The notes beneath the pieces were generated by a model. The model was not told the DNA's origin, made no database searches, and saw nothing but the letters and a program-made list of their open reading frames with translations. From Candidatus Manganitrophus sp. (GTDB taxonomy: Bacteria; Nitrospirota; Nitrospiria; SBBL01; Manganitrophaceae), in assembly GCA_028865235.1 (NCBI GenBank), contig CP114561.1:1942001-2006000 (forward strand): DNA of 64,000 nt, written 5' to 3'. Below, in pieces: positions 43,169-53,083 of this stretch (positions are counted from its first letter, which is position 1; every line of letters starts with the position of its first letter). The position numbers and the translations under genes were made by a program.

Positions 43169-43972
43169 TCATCGGCTTTTGACATCCATCCGATCACGCA
43201 AGCCGTCCCCCAACAGGTTCAGCGCCATCACGACCGACATGATCGCCAGCCCCGGAACGGCGGTGAGATGCGGGGCAAGCAGGAGAAAAGAGCGGCCGTC
43301 GCTCAACATCGCCCCCCAGCTCGGCGTCGGCGGGGTGACGCCGAGCCCTAAAAACGAAAGGCTCGCCTCGGTCACGATCGCCCCGGCGATCCCGAACGTC
43401 GCTTCAACGATGATCGGCGCCGCGATATTCGGAAAGAGATGGCGGGTGATCATCCGAAACGGTCCCGCCCCGAGCGCCCGCGCCGCCGCCACATAGTCCA
43501 GCTCCCGGACTACCAAGATCTGCCCCCGGACCAGCCGGGCGTAGCCGACCCATCCCATCACCGACAAAGCGATGATCACGTTCCGAAGACTCGGCCCCAG
43601 CACCGCCGCCAGGGCGATCGCCAAAAGAATCCCCGGAAAGGCGAGAAAGACATCGACCAGTCGCATGAAGAGCTCATCGATCCACCCGCCGAAGAAGCCG
43701 GCCATCGCCCCCACCAGACAGCCGATCGTAAGAGAGATCGTCACCGTCGCCACGCCGACCCAAAGGGAAATCCGCGCGCCGTAGAGAATCCGACTGAGCA
43801 GATCCCGCCCCAGCTTATCCTGACCGAGCGGGTGCTCGGCGGAAGGAGACGCGAGCCCCTCTTTCAACTGTTGATCGAAGGGATCGTACGGCGCCAGAAG
43901 CGGCGCAAAGAGGGCGGCGACAAGAAAGAGCGCCAGGAGAATCAGGCCGAGGGTGATCCGTTTGTCTCTCAT
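43169..43972 (-). CDS. ABC transporter permease, DppC/OppC type
   Basis: 267 residues from the ATG at 43972. Peptide/nickel/opine-type inner-membrane permease. N-terminal cytoplasmic start, first membrane helix with ALFLVAALFAPLLAPYDP, conserved HPLGQDKLGRDLLSRILYGAR, EAA-type loop YVAAARALGAGPFRMITRHLFPN (contacts the ATPase). Overlaps dppB by 4 bp. No ATPase or binding protein is adjacent in the window. Confidence 0.88.
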   Translation of the reverse strand: MRDKRITLGLILLALFLVAALFAPLLAPYDPFDQQLKEGLASPSAEHPLGQDKLGRDLLSRILYGARISLWVGVATVTISLTIGCLVGAMAGFFGGWIDELFMRLVDVFLAFPGILLAIALAAVLGPSLRNVIIALSVMGWVGYARLVRGQILVVRELDYVAAARALGAGPFRMITRHLFPNIAAPIIVEATFGIAGAIVTEASLSFLGLGVTPPTPSWGAMLSDGRSFLLLAPHLTAVPGLAIMSVVMALNLLGDGLRDRMDVKSR

Positions 43973-44888
43973 GGATACTGCACCCTCGGGTCGACCGCCG
44001 CGTAGAGAAGATCGATCAGCAGGTTCACCAAAAGATACGTTAACGCGATGGCGAGGATGCACCCTTGGACGAGGGGGTAATCCCGGCCCTGAATCGCCTG
44101 GATCGTGAGCCGTCCCAGACCGGGCCAGGAGAAAATCGTTTCGGTGATGATCGATCCGGTCAGCAGCGCACCGATTTGGAGCCCCACTACCGTCAGCAAT
44201 GGGATCAACGCGTTTCGAAGGGCATGTCTTAAAATCACCCGCCGCTCCGGGAGCCCTTTCGCCCGCGCGGTCAGGACAAACTCCTTCGGGAAGATCTCCA
44301 ATAACGAGGAGCGGGTCATCCGAACGAGGATCGCCGACATCCCGAGGCCGAGCGTCAATGCAGGCAGCACAAGAGAGGCGATCCCATGGCGGCCGGAAAC
44401 CGGAAGCCAATCGAGCTTCAGTGAAAAAAGAATGATCAGAAGGGGACCGAGCCAAAAAGTCGGCATCGAGACGCCGAAGAGAGAGAAAAGAAGCCCCCGG
44501 CATCGACGGCGGTGCGGGGGCGAACAGCGGAGAGGATGCCGAGCGGGAGCGCGATCAAGAGAGCGATAAGCAGCGCCGCGGCGGCAAGCTGGAGGGTGGC
44601 GGGGTAGCGCGCCAGGATCAGGCCGGCGACCGGCCGCTGGGAGGTGAGCGATCGGCCTAAATCGCCCCGGGCGACCCCGGCAAGAAATCGCCCGTACTGG
44701 GTCAGGATCGGATCATCAAGGTGAAGCGCCTCCCGAAGGGCGGCGCGATCGGCCTCCGCCGCCCGCTCTCCGAGCATCACATCGATCGGATCCCCCGGAA
44801 TGAGGTGGATCAGAAAGAAAACCAGCGTCAAGACGCCGAGAAGGACCGGCCCCGACCAGAGGAGCCGACGAATGAGAAAACGGGCCAT
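43969..44888 (-). CDS. ABC transporter permease, DppB/OppB type (one frameshift)
   Basis: About 306 residues after repair near 44490. N-terminal MARFLIRRLLWSGPVLLGV, LIPGDPIDVMLG with the conserved PGDP, DLGRSLTSQRPV, and the late EAA loop FVLTARAKGLPERRVILRHALRNALIP, split here as VLTARAKGLPERRVILR and HALRNALIP. Forms the translocation pore with the DppC partner. The break joins LSAVRPRTAVDAG to LLFSLFGVSMPTFWLGP. Confidence 0.87.
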
Positions 44889-44940
44889 CGCCTCTCTTAA
44901 AACAGGTCGATCCGCCGACCGTCCACCGATCGAAAAACGA

Positions 44941-45150
44941 TCATTCCCCTTCCGGGGCGCTCCCTTTGATCAACCGGAAACCGAAGAAGAGGACGACGCC
45001 GGTCAATGCGGAGATATAGGCGCTGAAGAGCCAGAAGATCTTCATGCGACTCTGAAAAAGCTGGTAGCCGAGGAAGATCGCCACCATTAAGCCGAAGACG
45101 CAGGCCGTGGTGAACAGGGTCAAAACGAGTTTTCTTCGCTGCGGGGTCAT
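44941..45150 (-). CDS. Small two-helix membrane protein
   Basis: 69 residues with two hydrophobic helices (about 9-29 and 40-60) joined by a basic stretch (QSRMKIFW), and a short acidic tail. It lies 52 bp upstream of the permease pair on the same strand. No family recognised. Possibly a small accessory protein of the transporter, or unrelated. Confidence 0.5.
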   Translation of the reverse strand: MTPQRRKLVLTLFTTACVFGLMVAIFLGYQLFQSRMKIFWLFSAYISALTGVVLFFGFRLIKGSAPEGE

Positions 45151-45248
45151 ACGCTAAAACTCAAGCTGATTTTCCCGGGGATTATTTCATAAAGCCGCTC
45201 CGATTTTCAAGCTGAAAAAATAGTTCCCCGCCTCCCTTCTACGTAGGG

Positions 45249-45285
45249 CCGGCTTTCTTGACAAAGCCGGACGACATGTTACATT
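45249..45285 (+). promoter_or_regulatory. Promoter with inverted repeat over the -35
   Basis: TTGACA (45258-45263), 16-nt spacer, TACATT (45280-45285). The inverted repeat CCGGCTTT / AAAGCCGG (45249-45256 and 45263-45270) covers the -35, as a repressor site might. It would drive the TPR-Exb-TonB operon. Confidence 0.5.
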
Positions 45286-45322
45286 TTCGGTATTCGAACC
45301 CCATCTGTTACCAGTAAGGATT

Positions 45323-48300
45323 ATGCATCTAAGAGGATTACCGGTCTCTTTTTTTTCACTCCTACTTCTCTTCCCATGCGCCGCATCCGCCGCCAAGGAT
45401 TCCGCCGATGCTGTATCATGGTCGCCCGTAGAGGGGGAGACCCTCCGTGTTTTAAAGCGCTTTTCCTCTGAACGCGGCCTCGCCCCTTCCGCCCCCCTTG
45501 AGGAGCGAATCGGTTTTTATCTGAAAGCCGGGCTCTGGAACGCCGCCGAGCAGCTCCTTCAAAACCCGCCGCACGCGCCTCAGAGAGAAGCGCGGCAGCT
45601 TCTGATCAAACTCCGTGCCCTCCAGGGCCGGTTCGATCTGATCTACACCGCCTATCAAAAAGAACCTTCCCTCTTTCGCAATGAGCCGGCGCTCCTCGGA
45701 TTGGCCGGGCAGGGGGCTTTTCAGAAAAAAGCCTATTCGGAGGTGCTCGCCATTGCCGGATCGATCTCTCCATCGAGTTCCTACGCGCCGTATCGCTACT
45801 ACCTCTCGGCGCTCGCCTTTCTTGCCTCCGGCAATCAGAGCCGATTCGAGGAAGCGATGGCACGTTGGATTCAATGGGGAGAGCAATACCCCCGCTCTCT
45901 TTGGACCCTCCGAGCGCATCTCGTAAATGGATACTATCACCTTACCCGTAAATCGTATGCGCTTGCCTTCGCCAGTCTCGGCCGCCTTTTTGGAGAGACC
46001 CCTTATGCCGATCTGGCGATGCTGGGGGTCGGCTGGAGTTACTTTGAAATCGGCGCCCCCGAAAACCTTGTCAGCATCCTGGAAGGGATGGAGGGAGGAA
46101 ATTTCGAGGCGCGTCACCATGACCGGCTTTTTCAGATGCTCCTTCGCTACCACCTCCGCCAAGAAGATCGGGTCGGAGCGATCGAAACGGTCACCCGGGC
46201 ACGAACGGAAATCCGAGGGCGGATCGCGCGGCTTGAGCAAAATGCCGATCGGATTCGAAAGGGGGAGCGCTCCCCATCCCCTGTTTTCCCTCCCGGATCG
46301 CTGTTAAAGCAGGCCCTGATGCAGCTTCAAGAGGAAGTCGGCGAGAAACCCGAAATCACTTTCGTTCTCAATAAGGTCGATCTTCTCCTGCGCCAACAGG
46401 CCGTTTCTTATCTCAAAGAGGAAGCGAAGGCCTCTCGGGAGGAAGAGAAAAAACTTTCGGCTGAATTGGCCCGCCACTGCATCACGCTCCAGAGCGTCGG
46501 CGCAACATCCGGTGCGCCGGCTGCCGATCCGCTCTACCTTGAAGCGCGCGCCGCCGCCCTCCAGGGGAAAAAAGAAGCGGTCAAAGCGGCGCTGAAGCGG
46601 CTGCTTGAAGAAGCGCCGAGCGGGCCGTATTCCGAGGAGGCGGCCTATCGGCTCGGCGAAATCGCCTTCGAGGAGGGACGGTATGCCGAGGCGGCGGCCC
46701 ATTATCAACCGCTGGTCGATCGCCCGGAGTCCTCTCTTCATCGCGCGGCGCTGTACAAGACAGCGTGGAGTTATTACCGGCAGAGCCAATCGAAAGAGAT
46801 CATTCCCATTTTCTTCCGACTCTGGTTCCCCGACGAACAAGAAAACGAGCCGAAGGAAGGATCTCCCTGCCGATCGACCCCCGCGCCGGAGGAACGGCAG
46901 GAGCACCTCCGTCTTCTCGCGTTGACCTTGCAGTCGGACGGGAGCCCGGCCCGGTTGGTCGATTGGATCGGCGGCTGGTCGCCGGCGGAAAGCTCTCTCT
47001 CTCTTCTGAAATGGCGAAATATTACGAAGCGGCCGGACAAAAAAAAGAGGCGGTGCAACTCATCCAAGCATGGGTGGCGGCCTACCCCTCTATCCCGACA
47101 CCCCCTTTCTACATCGAACGATGATCGATTTTTACAATGAGCCGACCTCCGCTTCCACCCCCGAGGGAATTCAGGCCCGCGTCTCATTCATCGAAAATTA
47201 CCGGCCCGAGAGCGCATGGGCCAAAGAGAATCCTCCCGAACAGGCCGAGCGGGTGAAGCCGCTGCTGAAAGAACAGTTGCGATTTTTGTTGACCTATTAC
47301 CAGGCCGAGGCGAAGAAGGCGCAACGGGCGGCGCTCTATCAAAAGGTCCTCCCCTGGTATGATCTCTACCTTCAGATCTTCCCAAAAGAGAGTGAAACCG
47401 GCGAGGTCCGGTTCGTTTACGCCGAGCTTCTCAGTGAGCTGAAGGAGGAGCGACGATCGGCCGAGCACTACCGGGCCAGCGCTTACACCGACCCGCTCCA
47501 TCCCTTGGCGCCGGAGGCGGCCTACCGGGAGATCTTGCTCTTGGAGCGGCTCCTCTCTTCTTCCGATCCCGATCTCTGGGAGGGCTACACCCGCTTCATC
47601 CAAGGGTTCCCCTCCGATCCGCGTCTCTCCCAGATCTATCTCAAGCAGGCGGAGCGCGCGTTTCAGCAGAAAGATTACGCCAAGAGCCGGGAATCGGCCA
47701 AGGTCGTCGCGATGGAGGAGGGGAGGCAGGGGTGCAAGGAGACACAACGGAATTGTACCCTCTGGATCGCCGCGCAAAAGCTGATCGTGCAGGGATATTT
47801 GAACGACAACGATTATTCCGGGGCGATCGGACATTTAAATCGCTTCTTCGCCGACAAGGAGCGTTTGCCTCTTCCTGAAAATGAGCGGGGGGCGCTCCGA
47901 AATCTTTTGGTCCTCTCTTATTATCAACAAGGAGAAGCGCTCAAGCAACAAGGAGAATCCGCAGAAGCGGCAGATTCGTTCTGGGGCGCCTACCGCGAAG
48001 ACGATCGGAGCGAATTAGCCCCGCTTGCCCTCTTCGAAGCGGCCTCTCTTTGGGGATCGGGCGAAAAGAAGGAAAAAGCAGAGGAGGCTTTCTCTACTTT
48101 CGCCCGTCGCTATCCTCAATCGGCCCTCTACCCTCCGGCTCTGATGAGACTCGCTTCCCTTTACGAAGAGACCGACCGCCCTTTGGCCGCCGCGCAGGTT
48201 TACGAAGCGGTAGGGAGAATCGGAAACGATCCCGCTTTTTCCACACAGGCGCTGGGACAGGCCCTTTCACTTTATGAAAAGATGGCGGCGTGGGAAAAGG

Positions 48301-48968
48301 TCTATCTTCTCTCGCTTCAATGGGTGGAGCGCGCCGGAGGAAACAGAGCGCGTCAGATCGAAGGGATCGTGAGGGGAGCGGAGGCAAAATTAAACCTGGG
48401 AGAAGAGAAGAGCGCCGAGAAGATGCTCGGCGACCTCGTCCGGATCTTGGCGCAAGAAGGGGCAAAAAAATCGGCCCAGCTGAAAGAGACCTCTTCGTTT
48501 TATCGGGCGAAGGCCCATCTTCTGTTGGCCGACATCCAGATGAAGCGGTATGAAGCGATCCAATTGGTAAGCCCTTTGGAAAAAAATCTCCAGAAGAAAA
48601 AGAGCCTCTTCGACCGGCTCCTTCAAAACTACGGCCAGGCAGCCGAGGATCCTTCGCCGGCGCTGGCCCTCGCGGCCACCCATCGGACCGGGGAGGTCTT
48701 TGAGGAGTTCAGCGAGTCACTCTTAAAATCAGAGCGCCCCAAGAATCTCTCCGCGGAGGAGAAGGAGGCCTACGATCGTCTCCTCATGGAACAGGCGCTC
48801 CCCTATCTTGAGAAAGCAAGGGAAGCCTACCGGCAAAACATCGACTGGGCCAAGGCGACAGGCGTCGAGAGTGACGAGAGCGGATGGATCGCCAAAAGCC
48901 GAGAAGGTCTCGAGCGGATTCACTCACAAGCCGAACGCTCTAAAACAGAGGAGGCGCACATTCGATGA
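45323..48968 (+). CDS. Large exported TPR protein (two frameshifts)
   Basis: About 1,214 residues after repair near 46995 (CT repeat) and near 47110. Signal peptide about 1-24 (FFSLLLLFPCAASAA). The rest is TPR/Sel1-like superhelix throughout: AAYRLGEIAFEEGRYAEAAAHY, MAKYYEAAGQKKEAVQLIQ, ARRYPQSALYPPALMRLASLY. Such periplasmic TPR proteins scaffold envelope complexes. Its stop overlaps the next ATG, and five more genes follow in the same way (small secreted protein, ExbB, two ExbD, TonB), which suggests one machine. Resembles layout of Tol- or Agl/Glt-type systems; function inferred. Confidence 0.75.
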
Positions 48969-49324
48969 AACCGACTCTTTTTCGGAAAGCGGGAATCCGA
49001 TCGCTCTTTATTCTGACCCTCCTCCTATTCCAGGCGCCGCTTTTCGGCGCCGACCGTCCGGCCCCTTCCGATAAGACGATCGTGCTGGATGAATCCCGGA
49101 TCAAAGGGGTCGGGTCTGTCGCCAAAGGAGCCGGGGGGACCGGCTCGAATGAGCCCCTCCCCGCCCTATCGACCCCCCTTCCTTGGGAGGGAGAACAAGG
49201 AGAAGAGTCGAATATCGCCCAGGAGATCTTCCGGCAATTAGGAGAATCCGATCCTTCCTATTTCATGGAGGATCAGCTCAAAACAAGCGAATCATTTAAA
49301 GGAGAGAAACATGGAAATCGTTGA
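48965..49324 (+). CDS. Small secreted protein of the envelope-motor operon
   Basis: 119 residues. Signal peptide about 1-28 (ILTLLLFQAPLFG-ADR). The mature part is Gly/Pro/Ser-rich with a short acidic C-terminus (SNIAQEIFRQLGESDPSYFM). No family recognised. It overlaps the TPR gene by 4 bp and ExbB by 14 bp, so its production is tied to them. Confidence 0.7.
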   Translation: MKPTLFRKAGIRSLFILTLLLFQAPLFGADRPAPSDKTIVLDESRIKGVGSVAKGAGGTGSNEPLPALSTPLPWEGEQGEESNIAQEIFRQLGESDPSYFMEDQLKTSESFKGEKHGNR

Positions 49325-49942
49325 AATGCTGATGGCGGTCGCGAAGGAAGGGGGGATCTTTATCTCTCTGATCTTTTTGATTCTGATCTTCGGCATCGCG
49401 ATCGTCATTGAACGGACCCTCTTCATCAATCGCTCCAAGATCAACGGAACCGCCCTCTTGGGGACGATTCGCGAGGCGCTGAAGGGGAACAACCGAGAGG
49501 AGGCGCTCGCCGCCTGTAGCGTCTCGAAAGCCCCCTGAGTCTGGTCTTCGCCAAAGGACTCACCGAGGCGGCTCCGCCGATTCGGAAAGAGGCGGTCCAG
49601 GGGGCGGTCGACGAAGCGCTTCTGGAGATTGTGCCGCAGATCGAAAAAAGGATCGATTATCTCCCGACCCTGGCCAACACCGCCAATCTCCTCGGATTGC
49701 TCGGGACCGTCCTCGGCCTGATCAAGTCGTTCCAAGCGATCTCCGCCGCCGATCCGGCCCAGAAGGGGGCGTTGTTGGCGGAGGGGATTTCCACCGCGAT
49801 GTATGCGACCGCTTTCGGCCTCCTAGTCGCCATCCCATTGATGTTCTTTTATACCATCCTTCAATCCCGGGCCGGCCGGCTGCTCGATCACATCGAGGAG
49901 TTCAGCTTTAAATTTGTAAAGATTGTCTCGGAAAAGAGCTGA
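49311..49942 (+). CDS. MotA/TolQ/ExbB-family proton channel (one frameshift)
   Basis: About 211 residues after restoring one C near 49535 (KAPLSLVFAKG expected). TM1 at about 15-33; after a cytoplasmic loop, TM2 and TM3 in DYLPTLANTANLLGLLGTVLGLIKSFQAI, split as LPTLANTANLLGLLG and TVLGLIKSFQ, and TAFGLLVAIPLMFFYTIL, the family core. Uses the proton gradient to move ExbD-TonB-like partners. RBS GGAG upstream. The same type includes AglR/TolQ. Confidence 0.88.
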
Positions 49943-49945
49943 CGA

Positions 49946-50458
49946 ATGCGCAAGGAAATGTTCAAAAGAAAAAAGGCAGCGCGGGTCGAGGCGTCGTCCC
50001 TGTCGTTCAAGCTCGGCTACATCAATCTGATGATCACCCTCGTTCCGGTGCTCCTGACGATTGCCGTCTTCTCCCGGCTGGCGATTCTGGACCTTCACCT
50101 TCCCCGCCTGGGGGAGGAGTCAGAGGGGGTCACCCTTCAGCGTCCGGACGCGCCGGCCGCCGCCCCGCTCTCCTTGACCGTGGCGATTGAAGAAGAAGGG
50201 GTGGCGGTCTCGAACGGCCCGGAGCGGATCGCGATCATCAAACACCGGGAAGGGAGGCCCGACGCCGCCGCCCTCTCGACGCTGATGCAGCGGTTGAAAA
50301 GGGAGCACCCCCACTCCAAAGAGGTCGTGATCTTGAGCCGGGCGAAGACGGTGTATGCCGACCTGGTCTCAGTGATGGACGCCTGCCGATCGGTGAACGG
50401 CGGACAGAGCGGTGTTCAATCCCTTTTCCCCGACGTCTCATTGGGGGAGATCTCCTGA
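49946..50458 (+). CDS. ExbD/TolR-like protein lacking the membrane Asp
   Basis: 170 residues. N-terminal basic segment, one membrane helix (YINLMITLVPVLLTIAVF, about 25-42) and a periplasmic domain (LTVAIEEEGVAVSNGPERIA, KEVVILSRAKTVYADLVSVMDA). In ExbD/TolR the helix starts INxxPxID, with an Asp that carries protons; here that position is Val. The partner gene downstream keeps it. It may be a structural or regulatory ExbD. Confidence 0.75.
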   Translation: MRKEMFKRKKAARVEASSLSFKLGYINLMITLVPVLLTIAVFSRLAILDLHLPRLGEESEGVTLQRPDAPAAAPLSLTVAIEEEGVAVSNGPERIAIIKHREGRPDAAALSTLMQRLKREHPHSKEVVILSRAKTVYADLVSVMDACRSVNGGQSGVQSLFPDVSLGEIS

Positions 50459-50895
50459 TGATTCGTCGAATGAAGCGGAAAAAGAGCATGGTCCCCTATA
50501 TCAACTTGATTTCTCTGATGGATATATTTACGATCTTGGTCATCTTCCTTCTCTTCCAGGCCTCGAACGGAGAGGAGGTCCTCTCCGTCGCCAAAGATGT
50601 CATTCTGCCGGCGTCGACCGCCTCGCAGCCGCCGGAGCGGGCATTGACGGTGACGGTCACACCCAAGGAGATTTTGGTCGACGGGACACCGGTGGCCGAG
50701 ACCGCAGCGGTCTTGCAGGAAAAGGAGGTCGTCATTGCCTCCCTCCAAACGCGGATTTCGGCGGAAGGGGGAAAGAAGGTCACCATCCTCGGCGATCGAA
50801 CGATTCCGTTTGCTCTTCTGAAAAAGGTGATGGTCACCTGCACCGACTCCGGAATCGAGCAGATCTCGCTGGCGGTTCTGAGCCGGGAGATGTGA
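50458..50895 (+). CDS. ExbD/TolR-like protein with the conserved Asp
   Basis: 145 residues. INLISLMDIFTILVIFLLFQ (about 15-34) aligns with INxxPxIDxxxVLLIF, and the Asp is present. The periplasmic part (ALTVTVTPKEILVDGTPVAE, GDRTIPFALLKKVMVTCTDSG) has the TolR/ExbD fold signature. It overlaps the first ExbD by one base and is probably the proton-conducting subunit with ExbB. Confidence 0.85.
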   Translation: MIRRMKRKKSMVPYINLISLMDIFTILVIFLLFQASNGEEVLSVAKDVILPASTASQPPERALTVTVTPKEILVDGTPVAETAAVLQEKEVVIASLQTRISAEGGKKVTILGDRTIPFALLKKVMVTCTDSGIEQISLAVLSREM

Positions 50896-50897
50896 CG

Positions 50898-51887
50898 ATG
50901 CGGGATGAGATGACTCTTCTCGATACCGATAAAACCTTCCGGCGCATCTTGACGGTGCTTCTCTCGTTCTATGCCGCCGTGGTGATCTTCGTTCAGGTGA
51001 AGGGGGAATCGTTTCATTTAAACACGTTGGCCCGGATCGCGCCGCCGCAGGAGCCGCCCCGGGTGGCCCGTCTCCTCGTTGAGCCGCAAAAAGCCCCCAT
51101 TCTACCGGCGGCCCCGCCCATTGTAGAGGCACCGAAAATCGAGCCGCTCAAATTAGAGCCCCCCCGAATCGAGCCGGCCAAGATCGAAAAACCGGCGCTC
51201 CCGCCCCCTTCGACGAAGCCGGCCCCGGGGGTGGAGCAGGCAGGGCCGGCCTCCTCGACGCCGGCCCCCCCGAAAGCGCCGCCGCAGGAACAGGTGAAGA
51301 ATATCGGCCTTCTCGGATTGTTGGGGGGAAACAAAGGGTCCGGCTCGGCGTCCTCCGTGGGAAAAGGATTCTCTTCTCTGAAAGAGATCGTTCCTCCATC
51401 AGCGGAAAAGAAACCTTCCCCCTCTGCGCCGGCCGCTTCTTCCCCCCCGCTTCCTTCGTTCGCACAGGAGGAGATCGACAAAATCCGCCAACGGACATTG
51501 GCCCAGCAGGAGACGACGTTGACACAGACACGGCAGGCGGCGGTTCAAGAGGACCTCTCTCAGGCGAAAATCACGCAGCAAGGAGGTATCGGAGGGGCGC
51601 AAAATCAGGAGGCCGTTTCCGGGATCGTTCAGCAGAACCGGGACCGATTACAGCTCATTTATAACAAACAGCTTCTGAAGAAACCGGGTCTGCAGGGATT
51701 TTTGACGGTCGAGTTCACCATCACCGCTCAGGGTCAGGTCATTGAATGCCGGGTCGTCACCTCCTCGCTCTCCGATCCTCTCTTTGAGAGGGAGGTTATC
51801 CAAGAGATCCTTCGATGGAAATTTCCGCCGACCGCTCAGGGAACCACCACCGTCCTCTATCCCCTTTCGTTCTCGCCCGCCGGCTGA
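50898..51887 (+). CDS. TonB/AgmX-like energy transducer
   Basis: 329 residues from the ATG at 50898 (GGGAG upstream). N-terminal helix ILTVLLSFYAAVVIFVQV; a long Pro/Lys/Ala-rich periplasm-spanning linker (about 50-200); a C-terminal TonB/AgmX-PglI type domain (NRDRLQLIYNKQLLKKPGL, FLTVEFTITAQGQVIECRVV, REVIQEILRWKFPP). Would pass ExbBD energy to an outer-membrane partner, presumably with the TPR protein. Last gene of the operon. Confidence 0.85.
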   Translation: MRDEMTLLDTDKTFRRILTVLLSFYAAVVIFVQVKGESFHLNTLARIAPPQEPPRVARLLVEPQKAPILPAAPPIVEAPKIEPLKLEPPRIEPAKIEKPALPPPSTKPAPGVEQAGPASSTPAPPKAPPQEQVKNIGLLGLLGGNKGSGSASSVGKGFSSLKEIVPPSAEKKPSPSAPAASSPPLPSFAQEEIDKIRQRTLAQQETTLTQTRQAAVQEDLSQAKITQQGGIGGAQNQEAVSGIVQQNRDRLQLIYNKQLLKKPGLQGFLTVEFTITAQGQVIECRVVTSSLSDPLFEREVIQEILRWKFPPTAQGTTTVLYPLSFSPAG

Positions 51888-51994
51888 TAAAATCGGGGTT
51901 GTCTTCGATGACCCGACGAGTCGCCCCTACACCCCCCTACCGAATTGACAGGAAAAAGAATTAATGGCAGAATAGCAGCGGTTTTGGGATATCC

Positions 51995-53083
51995 ATGGTC
52001 GATTCAGAACACCTCCGGAAAATCTTAAACGGCGCGCTCGCTCTTTCGGCGAAAAAAATCGAAATAAACAGCCTTGCCGGGGACGCCTCCAATCGCACCT
52101 ATCACCGGGTGTCGTGGGAAGAAAACGGATCGGCCCGATCGCTGGTCCTGATGGTGATGGCGGCGCCCGAAGGCTTTAAGGCCTCCGAGGAGGCGGTCAG
52201 CGGCGCGCCGACCGAGATCGCCGAACTCCCCTTCATCAATATTCAGCGGCACCTTCACGCCTGTAAGGTGGCGGTTCCCGAAATTCTCTTCTACGATGCG
52301 GCGCGCGGGTGGATGCTTCTGGAAGATCTCGGCGACATCACCCTCGCCCAGGTGATTCAAGAGAAAGCGGCCGGCAACCCTGCCGTTTTGAAAGAACACT
52401 ATCAAAAAGCGATCGATACCCTCCTGACGATTCAAGCGGATGCCACCGCCGCCCCACCCAACGGCTGCATCGCGCACCATCGCGCTTTCGACCAGGCGCT
52501 CTTCGTCTGGGAGTTCGATCACTTTATCGAGTACGGCATCGAAGCCCGAAACGGGACGCCGATTCCCCAAAAACAGCGCGATGCGATCCGGGCCTACTTT
52601 TCCGATATCGCCCTCCGGCTCGCCTCCTTGCCGCAGGTCTTCACGCATCGCGATTACCACAGCCGGAATTTAATGATCCAGACCGACCCCGCGGGGTTCG
52701 CGGTCCGCGTGATCGACTTTCAAGACGCCTTGATGGGTCCGCCGCAGTATGATCTCGCCTCGCTGCTGCGCGACTCATATATCGATCTTCCGGAACCGGT
52801 GATCGACGATCTGATCGCCTATTATCTTCAGCGGAAAGAGGCCCGTTCGGGGGAGCGGGTGCCGCCGGAGATGTTCCGGGAGTATTTTGATCTGGTCAGC
52901 ATCCAGCGAAACTTAAAAGCGGCCGGCCGGTTCGTTTACATCGACCGGGTGAAGCAGAACCCGCGTTTTCTCCAGTATGTCCCGCCGACGCTCCGGAAGG
53001 TAAAGCGGAATCTTGAGAAACACCGGCGCCTCGCCCCGCTGCATGCCCTTCTGGCCGAATATGTAGAGGAGTTGCAACCGTAA
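51995..53083 (+). CDS. amgK: Anomeric MurNAc/GlcNAc kinase AmgK
   Basis: 362 residues. Phosphotransferase fold: ATP-binding start SLAGDASNRTYHRVSW, WMLLEDLGDITL, catalytic FTHRDYHSRNLMI (HRD-type Asp/Asn), IDFQDALMGPPQYDLASLL (metal Asp). In peptidoglycan recycling AmgK makes MurNAc-1-phosphate, and MurU follows, as in Pseudomonas. The gene ends exactly where murU starts. Aminoglycoside phosphotransferase naming is a fold relation only. Confidence 0.85.
   Translation: MVDSEHLRKILNGALALSAKKIEINSLAGDASNRTYHRVSWEENGSARSLVLMVMAAPEGFKASEEAVSGAPTEIAELPFINIQRHLHACKVAVPEILFYDAARGWMLLEDLGDITLAQVIQEKAAGNPAVLKEHYQKAIDTLLTIQADATAAPPNGCIAHHRAFDQALFVWEFDHFIEYGIEARNGTPIPQKQRDAIRAYFSDIALRLASLPQVFTHRDYHSRNLMIQTDPAGFAVRVIDFQDALMGPPQYDLASLLRDSYIDLPEPVIDDLIAYYLQRKEARSGERVPPEMFREYFDLVSIQRNLKAAGRFVYIDRVKQNPRFLQYVPPTLRKVKRNLEKHRRLAPLHALLAEYVEELQP

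Noticed and set aside
51895..51950. Possible half copy of the TCGCCCCTAC palindromic repeat between the TonB-like gene and amgK
   Set aside because: Only the distal arm (GTCGCCCCTAC) matches the element at 10219; the partner arm is missing, so it is not listed as a repeat.
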